DNA from: an uncultured Pelagibacteraceae bacterium
GTDB lineage: Bacteria > Pseudomonadota > Alphaproteobacteria > Pelagibacterales > Pelagibacteraceae
DNA: 48,895 nt
NCBI GenBank assembly: GCA_902562645.1
Contig: CACETY010000009.1
Span: forward strand, 1 to 48,895
Direction of reading: 5' to 3'
A program made the translations under genes and the position numbers. Shown piece by piece: positions 24,622 through 32,664 of this stretch (position 1 is its first letter; each line of letters begins with the position of its first letter). A model generated the notes under the pieces. The model did no database searches and was not told where the DNA came from. It saw only the letters and a list, made by a program, of their open reading frames with translations.

Positions 24622-25203
24622 ATGAGAATATTTTTATCAATAATAATTTTAATCTTTAACCTTCAATCTTGGACTAATGCTGATGATATAAGAGATTTTC
24701 AAATAGAAGGAATGAGTATTGGTGATAGTTTGTTAAATTTTTATTCTGAGAGTGTAATTGAAAGCAATAAACCTATTTATTATGATAATAATGAATTTTC
24801 GACATTTGAATTATTTCCAGTCGATGACTCTGATACATATGATGGGATACAAGTGATTTATCTTACAAATGATAAGAAATATAAAATTTATTCAATATCT
24901 GGAGTAATTACTTGTGTAAAATCTTTTACAATTTGTGAAAATTATTGGCGTAAAATATTACCAGACTTAAAAAATTCCTTTGAAAAATCTACTTATGTAA
25001 ATGACAGGGGGGAATATTCAGCACAACAAGACAAAACTGGAAAAAGTAAAGTAACACAAATAAATTTTGAATTTAATTCTGGTGATAGAATTACTTTAGA
25101 AAAAGTGAAATGGTCTAAAAAAATGAATTTTATAGACACAGTAAAAGTTAATATTGATACAAATAAATTTGTAAATTGGTTGAATACAAAGGCTTACAAC
25201 TAA
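24622..25203 (+). CDS. Two-cysteine secreted paralog family, element 2 copy B (second Cys lost)
   Basis: 193 residues from ATG 24622 (MRIFLSIIIL), 13 bp after copy A; an in-frame ATG at 24580 lies inside copy A and is rejected. The signal-peptide DNA is almost identical to that of array copy 7 (8601). The first Cys region is kept (FTICENYW), but where other members have CxDWS this one reads LEKVKWSKK, so the presumed disulfide cannot form. Motif AQQDKTGKS. Confidence 0.7.
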   Translation: MRIFLSIIILIFNLQSWTNADDIRDFQIEGMSIGDSLLNFYSESVIESNKPIYYDNNEFSTFELFPVDDSDTYDGIQVIYLTNDKKYKIYSISGVITCVKSFTICENYWRKILPDLKNSFEKSTYVNDRGEYSAQQDKTGKSKVTQINFEFNSGDRITLEKVKWSKKMNFIDTVKVNIDTNKFVNWLNTKAYN

Positions 25204-25267
25204 TAATTAAGAGACTTAATAATTCAATGAACCAAAAAAGGATTTTAAATAGGATAATATAGGACTT

Positions 25268-25285
25268 CTCGTACATGCCTCGTAC
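25268..25285 (+). repeat. Right-end repeat pair of element 2
   Basis: CTCGTAC at 25268-25274 and 25279-25285, an 11-bp period, matching the left pair at 23951. It is preceded by ATAGGATAATATAGGAC and followed directly by the shared 121-bp end. Confidence 0.7.
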
Positions 25286-25287
25286 AC

Positions 25288-25408
25288 AGAGAGATAAAAT
25301 AAAAAAAATTTACTTATAGGTCTTGTTCAATTATAAATATTGGCATAAACACTCATGAAAATAACTCATGCCCTCGTGGTGAAATTGGTAGACACAAAGG
25401 ACTTAAAA
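25288..25408 (+). repeat. 121-bp right-end module of element 2, supplying the tRNA promoter and 5' half
   Basis: 118 of 121 bases equal the module at 23705-23825. It includes the third copy of the 58-bp repeat (25351-25408). Because it ends inside the intact tRNA, the sequence upstream of and including the tRNA 5' half is element-type, not the chromosomal type seen before 20916. Confidence 0.85.
25309..25337 (+). promoter_or_regulatory. Candidate tRNA-Leu promoter
   Basis: TTTACT (25309-25314), 17-bp spacer, TATAAA (25332-25337), about 26 bp of leader before the tRNA. An overlapping TTGTTC/TAAACA pair (25323/25346) is a weaker alternative. The site is inside the element-derived module. Confidence 0.4.
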
Positions 25409-25455
25409 TCCTTGCCATTTATGGAGTGCCAGTTCGAGTCTGGCCGAGGGCACCA
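25370..25455 (+). tRNA. tRNA-Leu (UAA anticodon), intact
   Basis: Acceptor strands GCCCTCG (25370-25376) and CGAGGGC (25445-25451) pair fully, then A and an encoded CCA. The anticodon arm AAGGA-CTTAAAA-TCCTT gives UAA; a long variable arm and a CCAG-TTCGAGT-CTGG T-arm are present, as expected for tRNA-Leu. It is the only complete one of three 5'-identical copies. nadK begins 4 bp after the CCA, so it is probably co-transcribed. Confidence 0.95.
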
Positions 25456-25459
25456 CTAA

Positions 25460-26230
25460 ATGTTAAAGCCACACATACTTTTTGATCATACAAAAACATC
25501 AAAAAAAATTAAAAATTTTCTAGATCATAAAATCAAAAATATATCATTAGGTAAATGCAATCTAATAATTGTTGTTGGAGGTGATGGTTTTATGCTCTCG
25601 TCATTGAAAAAGTATAATAAATACAAAAAACCCTTTTACGGAATTAATGCTGGTAGTTATGGTTTTTTAATGAATAAGTTTTCGTCAAAAAATACCATTA
25701 GAAATTTATCTAAAGCAAAACAAGTTTCGATTTCGCCTTTAGAAATGAGTGTAAAGAATAAGTTTAATAAAACTAAAAAGTCTATTGCTATCAATGAAGT
25801 CTCTATTTTAAGACAAAGTAGACAAACTGCATCACTTGAAATTTCTAACGGTTCGCAAAAAATTATTAAAAAATTAGTTTCTGATGGTGTATTAATTTCA
25901 ACACCTGCAGGAAGCACTGCATATAATATGTCAGTTTATGGACCAATATTAAACTTAGACTCTAAAAAACTTTCTATTAGGCCTATTAGTGCTTTCAGAC
26001 CTAGAAGATGGAAGGGAAGAATTGTGAGCGATAAATCAAAAATTACAATTAAAAATCTAAATATTAATAAAAGACCTATAAGTGCGGTTGCTGACAATTA
26101 CGAAGTTAGAAATGCAAAGATAATATCTATTAAGATTAATAAAAAAGTTAAATTTAATCTTTTATACGATTCAAACAGAAGTCTTCAAAAAAAAATTAAA
26201 ATAGAGCAAATTAGAAAAGAAACAAATTAA
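25460..26230 (+). CDS. nadK: NAD kinase
   Basis: 256 residues. GGDG at 40-43 is the ATP/NAD-kinase signature, followed by the NAGSYGFL region, the INEVSI segment and the conserved GSTAYN motif. It phosphorylates NAD to NADP in the cytoplasm. The family is usually ~250-300 residues, so this is compact but complete. The start lies 4 bp after tRNA-Leu with no room for its own promoter, implying a shared transcript with the tRNA. Its stop overlaps the next ATG by one base. Confidence 0.9.
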   Translation: MLKPHILFDHTKTSKKIKNFLDHKIKNISLGKCNLIIVVGGDGFMLSSLKKYNKYKKPFYGINAGSYGFLMNKFSSKNTIRNLSKAKQVSISPLEMSVKNKFNKTKKSIAINEVSILRQSRQTASLEISNGSQKIIKKLVSDGVLISTPAGSTAYNMSVYGPILNLDSKKLSIRPISAFRPRRWKGRIVSDKSKITIKNLNINKRPISAVADNYEVRNAKIISIKINKKVKFNLLYDSNRSLQKKIKIEQIRKETN

Positions 26231-27378
26231 TGAGTAACAAAAACTTTGGGTTTGGAACTCAAATAAGAAAATCTCCATATTTTGATGCAACAGTCAGATG
26301 GGGCGCAACAGGTTTTTCTGTTTATAACCATATGTATATACCTCGTGATTTCGGTGATCCTGAGCAAAACTTTTGGAATTTGATTGAAACAGCAATTTTA
26401 TGTGACGTTGCTGTTGAAAGACAAGTTGAAATAACTGGACCAGATGCTTTTAAATTTATTCAATTATTAACCCCAAGAGATTTATCAAAATTATCTGTTG
26501 GACAATGCAAATATGTTTTAATTACAAACGCAGAAGGTGGAGTGCTAAATGACCCAGTTCTTTTACGCTTGGGAGAAAATCATTTTTGGTTATCTTTGGG
26601 CGATAGTGATATTTTATTATGGGCTCAAGGAGTTGCAATTAACTCTGGATTAGATGTGAAAATAACTGAGCCAGATGTTTCGCCATTACAATTACAAGGA
26701 CCAAAGTCTGCTGAAATAATGATTAAATTATTTGGAGAAGGAATAAAAGATTTAAAATATTATTGGTTTAGAGAATTAGATTTAGACGGAATACCATTAA
26801 TTGTCTCAAGAACTGGCTGGTCAAGTGAATTTGGTTATGAATTGTTTTTAAGAGATGGTTCAAAAGGAAATGAACTATATGAAAAAATTATGTTAGCAGG
26901 AAAGGAATTTGGACTTAAACCAGGTCATACTTCTTCTATAAGAAGAATAGAAGGTGGGATGCTCTCTTATCATGCTGACGCTGATATAAATACAAATCCA
27001 TTTGAATTAGGTTTAGATCGTTTAATTAACTTAGATAGAGATATTAATTTTATAGGCAAAGATGCACTTAAAAAAATTAAAGCAGAAGGGATTAAAAGAT
27101 TACAAGTTGGTTTAGAAATTAAATGTGAAAAGTTAAGTGGACCCAACACTACATTTTGGCCCTTAACAGTTGATAATAATACTATAGGAAAAATTACATC
27201 AGCTGTTTATTCTCCACGCTTAAAAAAGAATATTGCTTTAGCTATGGTTGACATTGAATATTCTAAAATCGGTTTAGAAATTGAAGTTTCAATCCAGGAA
27301 AAGAATTTTAAATGTGAAGTTATTGAAAAACCTTTTTTTGATCCAAAAAAAAAAATTACATCTAAATCTTTAAAGTAG
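26230..27378 (+). CDS. GcvT-family aminomethyltransferase, DmdA (DMSP demethylase)-like
   Basis: 382 residues, tetrahydrofolate-dependent GcvT fold. The N-terminal FSVYNHMYIPRDF, then CDVAVERQVEITGPDA, RDLSKLSVGQCKYV and EPDVSPLQLQGPKS are closer to DmdA-type proteins as I remember them than to glycine-cleavage GcvT. DmdA moves a methyl group from dimethylsulfoniopropionate to tetrahydrofolate. SAR11-type genomes hold several such paralogs, so the substrate here is uncertain. Translationally coupled to nadK (one-base overlap). Confidence 0.7.
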   Translation: MSNKNFGFGTQIRKSPYFDATVRWGATGFSVYNHMYIPRDFGDPEQNFWNLIETAILCDVAVERQVEITGPDAFKFIQLLTPRDLSKLSVGQCKYVLITNAEGGVLNDPVLLRLGENHFWLSLGDSDILLWAQGVAINSGLDVKITEPDVSPLQLQGPKSAEIMIKLFGEGIKDLKYYWFRELDLDGIPLIVSRTGWSSEFGYELFLRDGSKGNELYEKIMLAGKEFGLKPGHTSSIRRIEGGMLSYHADADINTNPFELGLDRLINLDRDINFIGKDALKKIKAEGIKRLQVGLEIKCEKLSGPNTTFWPLTVDNNTIGKITSAVYSPRLKKNIALAMVDIEYSKIGLEIEVSIQEKNFKCEVIEKPFFDPKKKITSKSLK

Positions 27379-27381
27379 AAG

Positions 27382-27457
27382 TGGTGCCCCCGCACGGACT
27401 CGAACCGCGGACCTATTGATTACAAATCAATTGCTCTACCAGCTGAGCTACAAGGGC
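27382..27457 (-). tRNA. tRNA-Thr (UGU anticodon)
   Basis: Read on the minus strand, GCCCTTG pairs with CGGGGGC (two G-U pairs), D-arm GCTC/GAGC, anticodon loop TTTGTAA (UGU), T-loop TTCGAGT, and encoded CCA at 27382-27384. It converges on the DmdA-like gene, 3 bp from its stop. Confidence 0.95.
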
Positions 27458-27498
27458 ATGTAGGGTTTTTTAATATCATTTAATTTATTATCAAGAAA

Positions 27499-28236
27499 TT
27501 ATTTTTGTTGATTTATATAGTGAAAAACAATTGCAGCACTATTAGATATATTTAAACTCTCAATATTTTTATTTATGTCAATCTTTACGGAAAAGTCTGT
27601 GTATTTTTCAGTATGTTTTTTTAAACCATGACCTTCGGAACCAAAAAGAAGAATATTATTTCCACTCCATTTTACTTCAGTAAAATTTTTATCGCTATTT
27701 GCTGTGAAGCCATAAACCCAAAAATTTTTTTCTCTTAAAAACTTTAGTGTAGTGTTAATATTTGATACTTGAAAAATATTTAAGTGTTCTACACAACCAC
27801 TTGCAGATTTATATAATAATTTACTTTCACTAGGGAAATGTCGATCTTTGACTATGAGGCCATCAATATTAAATGACGCTGCACTTCTTATTAGTGAACC
27901 AATATTTCTTGGATCCGTTACTTCATCCAGACATACAAATGTTAAATCATTTTTTTCTTTAATAAATTCTTTTAATGTTGGAACTTCTAAATGTTCTATT
28001 TCAGCAACGTAACCTTGATGAAGAATATCTTCACTTCTGCAATATTTATCTAGCTCTTTTTTTGTTTTAAAAAAAACTTTTATGTCTTTTAATAAGTTTT
28101 TATTGGGATTTTGTTTATGAATATTTTTTTTACTATCCTCAGTTAAGAAAATTTTTAAAACTCTTCTTTTTTGGTTTTTTAAAGCCTCTATTACTGCATG
28201 GCGACCTGCAATGAAAAAGGATGATTTTTGCATCAT
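27499..28236 (-). CDS. rlmB: 23S rRNA/tRNA 2'-O-ribose methyltransferase, RlmB/TrmH (SpoU) family
   Basis: 245 residues. N-terminal substrate-binding region (FFIAGRHAVIEAL), then the three SpoU motifs: motif 1 VTDPRNIGSLIRSAASF, motif 2 FGSEGHGLKK and motif 3 LNISNSAAI. These form the trefoil-knot SAM site. The RlmB type, which methylates 23S rRNA, is most likely from the N-terminal GRHAV segment. Two adjacent Met codons make the start 28236 or 28233. It sits between tRNA-Thr and the tRNA-Tyr promoter and is divergent from the latter. Confidence 0.85.
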   Translation of the reverse strand: MMQKSSFFIAGRHAVIEALKNQKRRVLKIFLTEDSKKNIHKQNPNKNLLKDIKVFFKTKKELDKYCRSEDILHQGYVAEIEHLEVPTLKEFIKEKNDLTFVCLDEVTDPRNIGSLIRSAASFNIDGLIVKDRHFPSESKLLYKSASGCVEHLNIFQVSNINTTLKFLREKNFWVYGFTANSDKNFTEVKWSGNNILLFGSEGHGLKKHTEKYTDFSVKIDINKNIESLNISNSAAIVFHYINQQK

Positions 28237-28286
28237 AATTTACGAATTTTATAGGTTTTTATACTATTTTTACTTAAATTCACGTA

Positions 28287-28314
28287 TTGCATTTGTACAA
28301 TAAAAATATATAAA
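28287..28314 (+). promoter_or_regulatory. Candidate promoter for tRNA-Tyr/tRNA-Gly/tuf
   Basis: TTGCAT (28287-28292), 16-bp spacer, TATAAA (28309-28314), 53 bp before tRNA-Tyr. It is the only good promoter-like site between rlmB and tuf. Confidence 0.5.
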
Positions 28315-28343
28315 ACGCATGTTGTTTAAAGCTTTATTGAACA

Positions 28344-28359
28344 AGGGGACGCTTCCCCT
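28344..28359 (+). promoter_or_regulatory. GC-rich hairpin in the leader of tRNA-Tyr
   Basis: AGGGGA-CGCT-TCCCCT forms a 6-bp stem with a 4-base loop, ending 8 bp before the mature tRNA. In such an AT-rich genome this is conspicuous; it may help RNA processing or attenuate the tRNA-tuf transcript. Confidence 0.45.
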
Positions 28360-28367
28360 GCTATTAG

Positions 28368-28453
<86 letters not shown>

Positions 28454-28495
28454 TTCAATAAAATTTATGCAATATTGGAGTGCGCACTTGGGTAT

Positions 28496-28569
28496 GCGGG
28501 TGTAGTTCAGTGGTAGAACACTAGCCTTCCAAGCTGGTTGCGTGAGTTCGATTCTCATCACCCGCTCCA
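28496..28569 (+). tRNA. tRNA-Gly (UCC anticodon)
   Basis: GCGGGTG pairs with CACCCGC, anticodon loop CTTCCAA (UCC), T-loop TTCGATT, encoded CCA. It lies 42 bp after tRNA-Tyr and 38 bp before tuf, the same Tyr-Gly-tuf order as the enterobacterial tufB operon. Confidence 0.95.
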
Positions 28570-28607
28570 AAAAATATAATATAAATGTAAAGTGAGGAAA
28601 AAAAGTA

Positions 28608-29798
28608 ATGTCGAAGGAAAAATTTGTAAGAAATAAACCGCATTGTAACATTGGAACAATCGGACATGTTGATCATGGTAAAACAACTCTAACAGCAGCA
28701 ATAACAAAAGTATTAGCTGAAGGTGGTGGAGCAAATTTTGTTGCTTATGATCAGATTGATAAAGCTCCAGAAGAAAAAGAAAGAGGTATAACTATATCAA
28801 CTGCTCACGTAGAATATGAAACTGCTAACAGACATTACGCTCACGTAGATTGTCCAGGTCACGCAGACTATGTTAAAAATATGATAACTGGGGCTGCACA
28901 AATGGATGGTGCAATTTTAGTTGTAAATGCAGCAGATGGTCCGATGCCACAAACAAGAGAACATATTCTTCTTGCACGTCAAGTTGGTGTCCCTGCTATT
29001 GTTGTTTACTTAAATAAAGTCGATCAAGTTGATGATAAAGAAATGATAGACTTGGTTGAAGAGGAAATTAAAGATTTATTAACATCTTATAAATTTCCAG
29101 GAGATAAAACTCCAATAGTTAAAGGTTCAGCTCTAGCTGCAGTTGAGGGTAGAGATGATGAAATTGGAAAAAATTCTATTATGGATTTAATGAAGGCTGT
29201 TGACGAATTTATTCCTCAACCGGACAGACCTAAAGACAAAGATTTCCTAATGCCAGTTGAGGATGTTTTTTCAATTTCTGGAAGAGGAACTGTTGTAACT
29301 GGAAGAGTAGAGTCTGGTGTAATTAAAACTGGGGAAGAAATTGAAATAGTTGGTATCAGAGAAACCAAAAAATCGGTTTGCACCGGAGTAGAAATGTTTA
29401 GAAAATTGTTAGATTCAGGTGAAGCCGGTGATAATATTGGAGCTCTATTGAGAGGTGTTGAAAGGACTGATGTTGAAAGAGGACAAGTTCTATGTAAACC
29501 AGGATCCATTAAGCCTCATACTAAATTTGAAGCTCAAGCATATGTATTGAAAAAAGAAGAGGGCGGAAGACACACGCCTTTTTTTACCAAATATAGACCT
29601 CAATTTTACTTTAGAACTACTGACGTAACAGGTGAAGTTGAATTGCCATCGGGAACTGAAATGGTAATGCCAGGTGATGATGCAAAGTTTACAGTAAAAT
29701 TAATTACACCAATTGCTATGGATGAAAAACTTAATTTTGCAATTAGAGAAGGTGGTAGAACAGTAGGAGCTGGAGTAGTAACAAAAATATTAGAGTAA
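28608..29798 (+). CDS. tuf: Elongation factor Tu
   Basis: 396 residues, full length. GTPase motifs GHVDHGKT (19-26), DCPGH and NKVD are intact, with the two beta-barrel domains following ([18 protein letters not shown]; the C-terminal RTTDVTGEV). It carries aminoacyl-tRNA to the ribosome. A purine-rich ribosome-binding site (GAGGAAAAAAAG) precedes the ATG. It follows tRNA-Tyr and tRNA-Gly, and tRNA-Trp follows 7 bp after the stop. It is the only tuf in the window; the usual second place after fusA is empty. Confidence 0.97.
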   Translation: MSKEKFVRNKPHCNIGTIGHVDHGKTTLTAAITKVLAEGGGANFVAYDQIDKAPEEKERGITISTAHVEYETANRHYAHVDCPGHADYVKNMITGAAQMDGAILVVNAADGPMPQTREHILLARQVGVPAIVVYLNKVDQVDDKEMIDLVEEEIKDLLTSYKFPGDKTPIVKGSALAAVEGRDDEIGKNSIMDLMKAVDEFIPQPDRPKDKDFLMPVEDVFSISGRGTVVTGRVESGVIKTGEEIEIVGIRETKKSVCTGVEMFRKLLDSGEAGDNIGALLRGVERTDVERGQVLCKPGSIKPHTKFEAQAYVLKKEEGGRHTPFFTKYRPQFYFRTTDVTGEVELPSGTEMVMPGDDAKFTVKLITPIAMDEKLNFAIREGGRTVGAGVVTKILE

Positions 29799-29805
29799 AC
29801 TCAAT

Positions 29806-29881
29806 AGGAGTGTAGCTCAATTGGTAGAGCGCCGGTCTCCAAAACCGGAGGTTGGGGGTTCGATTCCCTTCGCTCCTGCCA
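29806..29881 (+). tRNA. tRNA-Trp (CCA anticodon)
   Basis: AGGAGTG pairs with CGCTCCT, anticodon loop TCTCCAAAA gives CCA, T-arm GGGGG-TTCGATT-CCCTT, encoded CCA end. Located between tuf and secE as in many bacteria. Confidence 0.95.
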
Positions 29882-29897
29882 AACATTGAAAATATTT

Positions 29898-30089
29898 ATG
29901 AAGAACCCTTTAAAATTTATCCAAGATGTTAAACAAGAAGCCTTTAAAGTTACATGGCCAACTGCTAAAGAAACTGTTCAGGGAGCATTAATGGTTTTTG
30001 CAATGGCTGTGTTAGCATCATTATTTTTTTTATTATTGGATCAAATTTTGAAGTTTTTTTTGGATATAATCCTTAAGGTGAGTATATAA
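29898..30089 (+). CDS. secE: Preprotein translocase subunit SecE
   Basis: 63 residues from ATG 29898 (MKNPLKFIQDV); the TTG at 29886 is too near the tRNA-Trp end. The short form has the amphipathic helix with EAFKVTWPTAKET, the SecE signature, and one membrane helix (ALMVFAMAVLASLFFLLL). It is the clamp subunit of the SecYEG channel. The stop overlaps the nusG ATG by one base. Confidence 0.92.
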   Translation: MKNPLKFIQDVKQEAFKVTWPTAKETVQGALMVFAMAVLASLFFLLLDQILKFFLDIILKVSI

Positions 30090-30619
30090 TGAAGAATTGG
30101 TATATAGTACAATCACACTCAAGCTTTGAAAATAAGGTAGCACAGTTAATTAAAGAAGAAGCTGAAAAAGCAAAAATACAGGAAAAAATTGAGGAAATAA
30201 TTGTTCCAACACATGATATAACTGAAGTTAAGAGAGGGAAAAGAGTTCAAAGAAAGAAAAAATATTTTCCAGGATATGTTCTAATTAAAAGTGAAATGGA
30301 CAACAATATCTACCATATGATTAAAAATTTAAAAAAGGTTAGTGGCTTTCTAGGATCAAAAGGAACACCTATACCAGTCTCTGATAAAGAAATTGAAAAA
30401 ATTCTAGGCCAAATAAAAGATGGAGTTGCCGTACCTAAATCAGGTGTGGAATATAATATCGGTGAAAAGGTACAAGTCATAGACGGTCCATTTGCGTCTT
30501 TTAGTGGTTTAGTTGAGGATATAGATGAAGAAAAATTAAGACTTAAAGTTTCTGTATCAATTTTTGGACGACCAACTCCAGTTGATTTAGAATATAACCA
30601 AGTTGAAAAGGCAAGCTGA
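30089..30619 (+). CDS. nusG: Transcription termination/antitermination factor NusG
   Basis: 176 residues. NGN domain ([23 protein letters not shown]) and C-terminal KOW domain ([16 protein letters not shown]). It binds RNA polymerase and couples it to Rho or to the ribosome. One-base overlaps on both sides (secE and rplK) tie the three genes into one translational unit. Confidence 0.95.
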   Translation: MKNWYIVQSHSSFENKVAQLIKEEAEKAKIQEKIEEIIVPTHDITEVKRGKRVQRKKKYFPGYVLIKSEMDNNIYHMIKNLKKVSGFLGSKGTPIPVSDKEIEKILGQIKDGVAVPKSGVEYNIGEKVQVIDGPFASFSGLVEDIDEEKLRLKVSVSIFGRPTPVDLEYNQVEKAS

Positions 30620-31047
30620 TGGCAAAAAAAGAGATAAGTGGATACGTAAAATTACAAATTAAAGGAGGTCAGGCAAATCCTGCACCACCAGTAGGACCTG
30701 CTCTTGGCCAAAGAGGTATAAATATAATGGAATTCTGTAAAGCCTTTAATGATAAAACAAAATCATTTGCAGGAAAACCAGTACCTGTAATTATCACAGT
30801 TTATAAGGATAAAAAATTTGATTTTGTAATAAAATCACCTCCTGCATCACATTTCATTAAAGAAGCAATGAAACTTAAAAGTGGATCAAAAGAGCCAGGA
30901 AGAAATATTATTGGATCTATATCTAAACAACAACTTAAAGATATTGCAGAAAAAAAAATGGAAGATCTAAATGCACATGACTTAGATGAAGCTGCTAAAA
31001 TTATAGCAGGGTCAGCAAGATCGATGGGTATAGAGGTAAAAGAATAA
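30619..31047 (+). CDS. rplK: 50S ribosomal protein L11
   Basis: 142 residues. N-terminal [20 protein letters not shown] and C-terminal RNA-binding domain ([12 protein letters not shown]) are typical. It binds the GTPase-associated region of 23S rRNA. It overlaps nusG and rplA by one base each. Confidence 0.95.
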   Translation: MAKKEISGYVKLQIKGGQANPAPPVGPALGQRGINIMEFCKAFNDKTKSFAGKPVPVIITVYKDKKFDFVIKSPPASHFIKEAMKLKSGSKEPGRNIIGSISKQQLKDIAEKKMEDLNAHDLDEAAKIIAGSARSMGIEVKE

Positions 31048-31736
31048 TGAAATCGAAGAGATTTATAAATTTACCAGAAAAAACTAAGGAGTTGCCGCCA
31101 GAAAAAATAGAAAATTTATTAAGTTCTATAAAGTCGAATTGCACCACTAAATTTGATGAGTCTATAGATTTAAATTTTAGAATAAATAATAAACAAAAAA
31201 AGAATGAAATTAATCTTAGAACTGTAGTTAATTTACCTGGCGGAACAGGAAAATCTATTAAAGTTGCAGTTGTGTGTGAAGAAAATAAAATTGATGAGGC
31301 AAAAGATGCAAATGCAGATATAACAGGTTCTGATGATTTAGTAGAAAAAATTAAAAATGGTGAATTAAATTTTGAAAAACTTATCTGTACTCCATCAATG
31401 ATGATTAAATTATCAAAGTTGGGTAAAGTTTTAGGCCCTAAAGGATTAATGCCTAATCCAAAATTAGGAACAGTAACTAATGATATTAAAAAAGCAGTAG
31501 TTGAGGCTAAAGCAGGTCAAGTCGAAATAAGAAATGATAAGGATGGAAATATTGGACTAAGTATTGGAAAAAAATCTTTTGATGATGAGAAGCTTATTAA
31601 AAATTTTAATGCTGTTATAGACGCTTTGGAAAAAGAAAAATCTAACTTAACCACCAAAGGTGATTTGATAAATCAAGCTTATATTACTTCTAGTATGGGT
31701 GTTTCATATAAGATTAAATTAGAAAAGAGCATATAG
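31047..31736 (+). CDS. rplA: 50S ribosomal protein L1
   Basis: 229 residues with the L1 signature region (LGKVLGPKGLMPNPK, GTVT) and DIKKAVVEAKAGQVEIR. It forms the L1 stalk and in many bacteria represses its own L11-L1 mRNA. rplJ starts 4 bp after the stop. Confidence 0.95.
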   Translation: MKSKRFINLPEKTKELPPEKIENLLSSIKSNCTTKFDESIDLNFRINNKQKKNEINLRTVVNLPGGTGKSIKVAVVCEENKIDEAKDANADITGSDDLVEKIKNGELNFEKLICTPSMMIKLSKLGKVLGPKGLMPNPKLGTVTNDIKKAVVEAKAGQVEIRNDKDGNIGLSIGKKSFDDEKLIKNFNAVIDALEKEKSNLTTKGDLINQAYITSSMGVSYKIKLEKSI

Positions 31737-31740
31737 TATT

Positions 31741-32250
31741 ATGATGAACAAAGAACAAAAAAAACTGTATATTAAAGATATGGCTTCAAAATTTGATACC
31801 ACCGAAGCTGTTATTGTTACTCATTATCAAGGTTTAACTGTTACACAATTAGATGATCTTAGGAAAAAAATGAGAGAGCATGGTATAAAATTTAAAATTA
31901 CCAACAATAGAATTACTAAATTAGCTCTAGAAAAAACAAAGTGTAAAGAATTATCAGAACTGTTTTCAGGACCCACTGCAGTTGCATTATCAGAAGATGC
32001 AATAACTTCAGCTAAAATTTTAACAAAATTTTCAAAAGAAAATGAAAATTTAAAAATCTTAGGTGGAATCATGGGAACTGACATTTTAGATGTTGCTGGA
32101 GTAAAAAATGTTGCGACATTACCTTCATTAGAAGAGGCAAGAGCCAAAATAGTAGGTATTTTAAGGTCTCCAGCTCAAAAAATTGCAAGTATTTTACTTG
32201 CACCAGCGTCAAAAATCGCTATTTTAGCGCTCGAAAAATCAAAAAAATAA
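31741..32250 (+). CDS. rplJ: 50S ribosomal protein L10
   Basis: 169 residues. N-terminal rRNA-binding part ([33 protein letters not shown]) and a C-terminal helix that binds L7/L12 dimers. The tandem ATG codons at 31741 and 31744 leave the start ambiguous by one residue. rplL follows 20 bp downstream. Confidence 0.95.
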   Translation: MMNKEQKKLYIKDMASKFDTTEAVIVTHYQGLTVTQLDDLRKKMREHGIKFKITNNRITKLALEKTKCKELSELFSGPTAVALSEDAITSAKILTKFSKENENLKILGGIMGTDILDVAGVKNVATLPSLEEARAKIVGILRSPAQKIASILLAPASKIAILALEKSKK

Positions 32251-32270
32251 CTTGGGACAAAATTATTATT

Positions 32271-32642
32271 ATGGCTGACTTAAATAAAATCATAGAAGAT
32301 CTATCTAGCTTAACTGTTGTAGAAGCAGCTGAGCTTTCAAAACAATTAGAAGAAAAATGGGGTGTAACAGCTGCAGCAGCAGTCGCCGCTGCGCCAGCAG
32401 CAGCAGCAGGTGAAGCAGCAACTGAGGAAAAAGACGATTTCACAATTATGCTTACATCTGCAGGAGAAAAGAAAATTAATGTCATTAAAGAAGTAAGAGC
32501 AGTTACTGAACTAGGTTTAAAAGAGGCAAAGGATTTAGTTGAAGGCGCACCTAAAGAGGTCAAATCAGGTGTAAATAAAAAAGAGGCTGAAGAAATAAAA
32601 GCCAAATTAGAAGCTGCAGGCGCAAAAGTAGAACTTAAGTAA
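32271..32642 (+). CDS. rplL: 50S ribosomal protein L7/L12
   Basis: 123 residues. N-terminal dimer helix, Ala-rich hinge (~36-52, [14 protein letters not shown]) and the conserved C-terminal factor-binding domain ([27 protein letters not shown]). A strong 52-bp spacer hairpin separates it from rpoB. Confidence 0.95.
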   Translation: MADLNKIIEDLSSLTVVEAAELSKQLEEKWGVTAAAAVAAAPAAAAGEAATEEKDDFTIMLTSAGEKKINVIKEVRAVTELGLKEAKDLVEGAPKEVKSGVNKKEAEEIKAKLEAAGAKVELK

Positions 32643-32664
32643 ATATTAATTAGAAAGAATTTAA

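Larger units (their letters stand above)
23826..25408 (+). mobile_element. Putative integrase-less tRNA-Leu element 2 (1583 bp)
   Basis: Same architecture as element 1: tRNA breakpoint, three phased AGTC decamers (23848-23871), direct repeat pair CTCGTAC (23951/23962), cargo (23991-25203), the same pair again (25268/25279), the 121-bp end, and the completed tRNA. It carries two members of the array's two-cysteine family and no recombinase. Its insertion restored a full tRNA at the right junction. Confidence 0.7.

Noticed and set aside
20974..25369. Hidden integrase, transposase or toxin-antitoxin gene in the elements
   Set aside because: The only substantial frames are the secreted cargo proteins; the spacers are too short and filled with repeats.
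20974..25408. Simple tandem duplication of one locus instead of insertion
   Set aside because: The two units have unrelated cargo and different end tags but the same end architecture, which duplication alone does not explain.
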